Notes under the pieces: generated by a model
Database searches by the model: none
The model's input: only the letters and a program-made list of their open reading frames with translations
What the model was told of the DNA's origin: nothing
Translations under genes and position numbers: made by a program
Part shown: piece after piece, positions 60,001 through 64,000 of the stretch
Numbering within the stretch: position 1 is the stretch's first letter
Layout: the number at the start of each line of letters is the position of its first letter
Assembly: GCF_022965805.1 (NCBI RefSeq)
Contig: NW_027330834.1
Span: 1 to 64,000 of the forward strand
DNA length: 64,000 bases
Direction of reading: 5' to 3'
Source of the DNA: Primulina eburnea
Taxonomy: Eukaryota > Streptophyta > Magnoliopsida > Lamiales > Gesneriaceae

Positions 60001-61521
60001 GGGATTATTCAGGATTTCTGTTCGATGGGATTCAATTGTAAGCATCGGAAGGGAACAGAGAGTATCCGTGTAGCTACTATTTTGTCTGAACCAGTTTTGT
60101 ATTCTCGGATTAGAGATGCTCAGATGTCTGATTCTAAGGTTCAGAAATTAGCTCGGTTGGCTGGTGGAGATAATACTTCTGGATTCCACTATCAGTCCGA
60201 GGGTCTTTTGTGCTTATCTGGTCGTGTTGTTGTACCGGAAGATGACACTTTGAGGGAGGAGATTTTGTCCCAGGCTCATCGTAGCAAGTTGAGTGTTCAT
60301 CCGGGGAGCAACAAGATGTATAAGAATTTGAGGACTCGATTTTGGTGGAAAGGTATGAAACGTAATGTTTATCAGTATGTCTCCAAGTGCCTAGTCTGTC
60401 AGCAGGTGAAGGCTGAGTATCGACGACCTGGAGGTTTGTTGCAGAATCTTCCTATTCCGGAGTGGAAGTGGGAGCATATCACGATGGACTTCTTGACTCA
60501 CTTGCCTATGTCTGTGGGGAATAGAGATGCTATCTGGGTGGTAGTGGATCGGCTTACTAAGTCTGCCCATTTTCTTCCGTATAACAGAGATTTCACTTTC
60601 GATCGGATGGCACGGTTGTACATTCAGGAGATTGTACGGTTTCATGGTGTGCCCGTGAGTATCGTTAGTGATAGAGATCCTCGATTTACATCTAGATTTT
60701 GGGGCAGCTTTCAGCAAGCTTTGGGCACTACCTTGAGTTTGAGTACTGCATATCACCCAGAGACTGACGGTCAGTCAGAGAGGACTATTCGTACTCTTGA
60801 GGATATGTTGAGATCTTGTGTGATGGATTTCGGGCCAGCTTGGCATGATCATCTGCCACTGATAGAGTTTGCATACAACAACAGTTTTCATAGGAGTATT
60901 GGTATGTCTCCGTTTGAAGCATTGTATGGTCGACGTTGTCGTACTCCTCTGTTCTGGGAGGAAGTCGGAGAACGACAGGTCGAGGGTCAAGAATTGATTC
61001 AGCAGGCCATGGACAAAGTTCTTGTGATCAAACAGCGGATTAAGACTGCTCAGGATCGACAAGCGAGTTATGCGAACACCAAGCGCAGACCGCTTCATTT
61101 TGATGCAGGCGAGAAAGTGTTTCTCAAGGTATCACCTTTTCGGAGGATTCTGAGATTTGGACTCAAGGGTAAGCTATCTCCGAGATTCATTGGTCCTTTT
61201 GAGATCTTAAAATGTGTGGGAGATTTGGCCTACAGATTAGCTTTGCCACCGTATCTGTCTAGTGTTCACAATGTGTTTCATGTGTCCTTGTTGAGACGAT
61301 ACGTAGCGGATGAGTCTCATGTTTTGCATCCGACAAAAGTTCAGCTGAATCCGGATTTGTCTTTTGTGGAAAGACCGGTTTCGATCTTAGACCGGAAGGA
61401 TAAGGTACTGCGGAATAAGACTATTCCTCTTGTCTTAGTGCAGTGGCAGCGCCGAGGTACTGAAGAAGCTACTTGGGAACTAGAGAGTCGCATGCGGTCA
61501 GAGCATCCAGAGTTGTTCTAG
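57094..61521 (+). CDS. Gag-Pol polyprotein of Gypsy F, intact
   Basis: 1475 residues in one frame, ATG at 57094 ([19 protein letters not shown]). Order: Gag core (about 50-220; [27 protein letters not shown]); zinc clusters [13 protein letters not shown] and [14 protein letters not shown] (about 266-300); aspartic protease DTGASHSFL (367); RT with [23 protein letters not shown] and FIDD (Asp near 700); RNase [11 protein letters not shown] and TDHKSLKYL; integrase zinc region to CLVCQQVK; integrase catalytic Asp 1132, Asp 1193 and Glu 1229 (the last pair spaced by 35 residues, as in the D-D-35-E family); and a chromodomain-like C-terminus ([19 protein letters not shown]). No stops or missing catalytic residues. 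Replicates through RNA and integrates into DNA; the chromodomain-like tail probably directs targeting. Antisense frames are shadows. Confidence 0.97.
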   Translation: MSGFDDDASSHGSIGRWGDRDDRERRREHRERRQHRRDEPRSFSMHRFLQMGPKLLSGGETPDVAENWLERMESCFKTFQCSAEQQIDTLDFLLEGGARKWWRSTSAPIVQRQGRVLWADFRAAFMLLYFPPALLQTKAVGLINLKQGSLSVDEYQQKFFELLPYVPHVSDNARAKYNHFLQGLNQEIYDRVVVCDDPTSYEGLVNRFRQAEGILLRGRAMQSTRPTSSLGPRAQTFKKAGSTSSSSGSGGVHHFGKKKGPCQHCGKDHPTERCRKVAGACYKCGEMGHMKRDCPQTGGGSGSGSQASVHQRPQQGQSTQGSNLRPRTQGQVFALNQDQAAEENERVIAGVFLLCGLSAYVLIDTGASHSFLSARFAKRHALPFTSLDVVVSVSTPMGPSVLAKRLVLGCPLEFEGNVLTANLMILVMEDFDCILGIDVLTVFRATVDCYQKFVQFRPVEGDSWFFYGEGARPPMPVVSALKACRALESGGEGYLIYAIDSSADSVGISDIPVVCDFPDVFPEEIPGFPPVREVDFGIDLVPGTAPISRAPYRLAPSEMQELKQQLQDLLDKGYIRPSVSPWGAPVLFVKKKDGSMRLCIDYRQLNRATIKNKYPLPRIDDLFDQLQGTSVYSKIDLRSGYHQLRVHQGDISKTAFRTRYGHYEFLVMPFGVTNAPAVFMDLMNRVFRDFLDKFVVVFIDDILIYSHDQLEHVQHLRIILQTLRENQLYAKLSKCEFWINRVVFLGHVISSKGVSVDPSKVEAVLNWSRPTTVAEIRSFLGLAGYYRRFIVNFSQIAKPLTQLTRKDVSFEWTSECEESFLELRRRLTSAPVLALPSGSGGFSVYTDASLQGLGCVLMQNEHVIAYASRQLKPHEEKFPVHDLELAAIVFALKIWRHYLYGERFEIFTDHKSLKYLFTQAELNMRQRRWMDLLKDYDCEIKYHPGSANLTADALSRKVRLSALQTCAVSGIIQDFCSMGFNCKHRKGTESIRVATILSEPVLYSRIRDAQMSDSKVQKLARLAGGDNTSGFHYQSEGLLCLSGRVVVPEDDTLREEILSQAHRSKLSVHPGSNKMYKNLRTRFWWKGMKRNVYQYVSKCLVCQQVKAEYRRPGGLLQNLPIPEWKWEHITMDFLTHLPMSVGNRDAIWVVVDRLTKSAHFLPYNRDFTFDRMARLYIQEIVRFHGVPVSIVSDRDPRFTSRFWGSFQQALGTTLSLSTAYHPETDGQSERTIRTLEDMLRSCVMDFGPAWHDHLPLIEFAYNNSFHRSIGMSPFEALYGRRCRTPLFWEEVGERQVEGQELIQQAMDKVLVIKQRIKTAQDRQASYANTKRRPLHFDAGEKVFLKVSPFRRILRFGLKGKLSPRFIGPFEILKCVGDLAYRLALPPYLSSVHNVFHVSLLRRYVADESHVLHPTKVQLNPDLSFVERPVSILDRKDKVLRNKTIPLVLVQWQRRGTEEATWELESRMRSEHPELF

Positions 61522-61647
61522 TTGTAGTATTTCAGTTATGATTGTAATTTCAGTTGTAATTCATTCTTAAGTTGAATGTATTGTTGTTCAGAATTGTCAT
61601 TCTTCAGACACGATTTCGCGGACGAAATCCTTTTTAGGGGGGGAGAA
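61522..61647 (+). other. 3' UTR and polypurine tract of Gypsy F
   Basis: Short UTR with ATTTCGCGGACGAAATCC (self-complementary GATTTCG/CGAAATC arms) then the PPT AGGGGGGGAGAA at 61636-61647. The gag-only element and Gypsy E keep a similar CGAGGACGAAAT block before their PPTs. Confidence 0.85.
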
Positions 61648-62849
61648 TGTAGTATCCCGTTGCCTAATTTGAGTTAATTATTGGATTAATTATATTTCGG
61701 TGGGATTGGAAGGACCGAACCGGGTTCGGATCATCCGATCAGGGTTCGGATCGTCCGAGACAGGTGGCTGGACACGTGGAAGACATGCAGAGTTCGGATC
61801 GTCCGATCAGGGTTCGGATCGTCCGAGACAGGTGGCTGGACACGTGGAAGACATGCAGGGTTCGGATCGTCCGATCAGGGTTCGGATCGTCCAAAGTGTA
61901 CCGGATCGGATCTTCCGATCGTTGTCTATAAATAGAGGCGCGAGGCTTCACTTTTTACTCGCCAATTCCGAGTGTTCCAGAGCGTTTTAGTCGTTTCTGA
62001 TGGGTTTCTAGTCTTTTCCCGAGGTTCAGGCACTACCGGGGAGCTCCTGGTTTTGTAGCGGAGCTGTGCTCTAGTTGGGAGCTAGCGGCATCAGTGGGCT
62101 GACTACGGACGCAGGCTTGATTCTAGGGCTGATTGCTAGGATCTACTGGTTTGAGGTACGAAAGTACTATCCGAGATAGCAGGATTGAGTATGCTTTACT
62201 ATGTGTTGCATGTTTATATGTTGCATTATTATCTGTCATATGATGCATGGTTTATTATGCGGCATTTGCATAATCATGTTGGGCCTGATTATCTTTGAGA
62301 TAGCCTGTTGAGAGGGTGCTCATCCCTCGTTTGTTGTGGATGGTTGGACCCCGTTGGCCGACGGTGGTCAGGTCACCGGTATATCCACAGGTTTATTTTG
62401 GTATGGGAGCCACCTCCTGGTGCGACGGCGCAGAGTGCTACATACCTTGACGTCATTTACCTGAACAGTATTTCGCTATACCCAGATCCTGGTATCCAGT
62501 ACATTTTGCATACATGCATGTCATAGTCTTGTATACTCATGCTTTCGGTGCTGAGCGTTTTATGCTCACGTCCTCGGTTTATCTCTGTTTTGGACACCCT
62601 ATTCGATGGGGCAGGTCTCAGGTTGGACGGTCCAGGAGGGAGTGGACAGGGAGCTGGCAGAGGTTGACCTGTAGTTGTTGGTATTTGTTCTTGAAATTTA
62701 GTTCGATCTGGTTGTTTAAGTATTTTGTACTTGCAGATTCGATTGGGTTGTATTACTGTTTTTCCGCTGTTTACCTGATTCAGTTTTAAATGTTAAATTT
62801 TGCATGCTTAAGTTCTGATTAGTAGGTGCTTCTGGAACGGGTCACTACA
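61648..62849 (+). repeat. 3' LTR of Gypsy F, 1202 bp
   Basis: Same termini as the 5' copy; TATAAATA at 61927-61934. It lacks the 19-bp segment found near 56059 in the 5' LTR. Open frames shared by both LTRs (for example 62308-62526) are shadows of the repeat. Confidence 0.96.
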
Positions 62850-62854
62850 TAGTC

Positions 62855-63745
62855 AGACTTCATGGTATTCCCGTTTCTATAGTGTCTGACCGAGATCCTT
62901 GATTCACTTCCGCATTTCGGAAGATTCTGCATTCAGCAGTGGGTACGAAGTTGTTGTTTAGCACAGCTTTCCACCCTCAGACAGATGGGCAGTCAGAGAG
63001 AGTTATCCAGATTTTGGAGGATCTTCTCCGTGCTTGTGTCATCGATTTCTCAGGGAGTTGGGAGTCGAATTTGCCATTGGTAGAGTTCACCTATAACAAC
63101 AGTTTTCAGTCGTCTATAGGTATGGCTCCGTATGAAGCACTGTATGGTCGTAAGTGTAGATCGCCTGTTAATTGGGATGAAGTAGGGGAGAGATCAGAAT
63201 TGGGTCCGAAGATTATTCAGCAGGCTGCTGATGTAGTATTCAAGATCCGTGATAGGATGAGGACTGCTCAGAGTCGACAGAAGAGCTATGCGGATCAGAG
63301 GAGAGATCTAGAGTTTGCCGTTGGCGACCATGTTTTTGTGAAGGTAGCACCTGTTAAGGGTGTCATGCAGTTCGGGAAGAAAGGAAAGCTTAGTCCGAGA
63401 TTCATCGGACCATTTGAGATCCTCGACAGGGTTGGGACGCTAGCTTATCGTGTTGCTCTTCCGCCGAATCTGGACGGAGTACGCAATGTGTTCCACGTCT
63501 CTATGTTGAGGAAGTATATGGCGAATCCTTCGCATGTCTTGAACTTCGAGCCGTTGCAGCTCAATCCAAACCTGTCTTTTGAGGAGAGACCAGTGCAGAT
63601 CTTAGACAGATAGGAGAAGAAGTTTCGGAAAAAATTGGTGAAGCTAGTGAAAGTCAAATGGCTTAATCATTCAGAGGAGGAAGCAACGTGGGAGTCTGAG
63701 CCAGAGATGAGGAGTCATTATCCCGAGTTATTCGGTGAGTTTTAA
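62855..63745 (+). pseudogene. Integrase C-terminal part of Gypsy E
   Basis: Resumes after [15 protein letters not shown] (second catalytic Asp), then a TGA where F has CGA (Arg), FHPQTDGQSERVIQ (catalytic Glu), [34 protein letters not shown] and FHVSMLRKY. A TAG at 63611 interrupts it just before the chromodomain-like end (VKWLNHSEEEATWESEPEM, stop TAA at 63743). Confidence 0.94.
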
Positions 63746-63767
63746 TTTCGAGGACGAAATTTCTTTT

Positions 63768-63781
63768 AAGGGGGGGAGAGT
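63768..63781 (+). other. Polypurine tract of Gypsy E
   Basis: AAGGGGGGGAGAG immediately before the 3' LTR TGTAGAACCC. Confidence 0.93.
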
Positions 63782-64000
63782 TGTAGAACCCGCTAAATCA
63801 GACTACGTATAAGCCATGCATAATTTCTAGTATTTAAATTAAAAATGATTTCTTTATTTTTAGGGCATTTTAAAGTTATTGGGTCTTGATTATTTATTTT
63901 GAATCGCATGAGTATAGTTTTATCTTTTCAGTTAAATAAACAAGGCCGGACTGGAGTTGGAGTAATGAGATAAATTTTAATAATGAGAATATATTCCTAG
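63782..64000 (+). repeat. 3' LTR of Gypsy E, first 219 bases
   Basis: Colinear with the start of the 5' LTR at 9335. About 12 differences in 219 bases. The rest is outside the window. Confidence 0.95.

Larger units (their letters stand above)
55788..62849 (+). mobile_element. Gypsy element F (chromovirus type), structurally intact, 7062 bp
   Basis: 5' LTR 55788-57008, 3' LTR 61648-62849, target duplication TAGTC (55783-55787 and 62850-62854), PBS at 57013-57024, one uninterrupted Gag-Pol ORF and a PPT at 61636-61647. The LTRs differ by about 16 substitutions and one 19-bp indel (present in the 5' copy near 56059). Everything needed for autonomous retrotransposition is visible. Inserted in the integrase of Gypsy E, same strand. 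Confidence 0.97.
9335..64000 (+). mobile_element. Gypsy element E (chromovirus type), host of the nested stack
   Basis: An LTR retrotransposon whose pieces occur at 9335-16412, 55570-55787 and 62855-64000, separated by elements D and F. The 5' LTR starts TGTAGAACCCGTTAAATC; the 3' LTR starts TGTAGAACCCGCTAAATC at 63782 and runs off the window. The candidate left target duplication is ATCAT (9330-9334); its right copy is outside. The integrase reading resumes across both insertions at the expected residues. Coding regions carry many stops, so it is inactive. In the shared first 219 bases of the two LTRs I count about 12 differences. Confidence 0.95.

Overview
The window looks like plant nuclear DNA. 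It holds one spliced host gene with small GT-AG introns, buried in LTR retrotransposons of both Ty1/Copia and Ty3/Gypsy type. From memory, the extra 3' ORF of the Copia elements resembles hypothetical proteins abundant in Lamiales (Gesneriaceae such as Dorcoceras). I could not check this, so the order-level assignment is tentative.

Layout. (1) 1-4810: 3' part of an old Sirevirus-like Copia element (X, + strand), with a 350-bp TRIM inserted in its 3' ORF. (2) 5243-8898: a five-exon host gene on the minus strand for a membrane-anchored AAA ATPase of the MSP1/ATAD1 family; intron 1 carries a 253-bp tandem repeat. (3) From 9335 to the window end: one nested stack. The host for the stack is a degraded chromovirus-type Gypsy element E (+), which starts 437 bp upstream of the MSP1 start codon and whose 3' LTR begins at 63782. 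Into E's integrase region went Gypsy-type element D (16413-55569, minus, TSD ATCAG) and the intact Gypsy element F (55788-62849, +, TSD TAGTC, 1475-aa Gag-Pol). D's left LTR is split by Sirevirus-like Copia A (17126-30301, minus, TSD TGTCG), which carries a 2-kb solo LTR (18775-20783, TSD TGAAG). Between D's LTRs lies a truncated Gypsy C (minus). C's gag is split by Copia B (35976-49774, minus, TSD CATCC), whose 3' ORF is split by a gag-only Gypsy element (38665-42755, TSD CTTGG). Each insertion named here with a TSD was delimited by reading both LTR ends and the 5-bp duplication.

How the parts relate. Eye-counted LTR divergence falls in the order expected from nesting: E about 5%, B about 3%, F and A about 1%, gag-only element about one substitution in 1433 bp. 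F appears coding-competent. The gag-only element shares F's LTR termini, PBS, PPT region and Gag, so it is plausibly a non-autonomous derivative mobilised in trans.

Most interesting signals. Both Copia elements carry, between pol and the extra 3' ORF, an ORF on the opposite strand with its own TATAAATA. The differences between the two copies are mostly synonymous, which points to a real antisense accessory protein. It is divergent from the 3' ORF, and the two are separated by about 600 bp with five conserved ACGT-core motifs; the 3' ORF is also preceded by a conserved splice-acceptor-like site. Other points are a conserved GT-AG intron at the gag/protease junction of two Gypsy elements (E, C) and a 5S-rRNA-derived Cassandra-like fragment joined to the D LTR.
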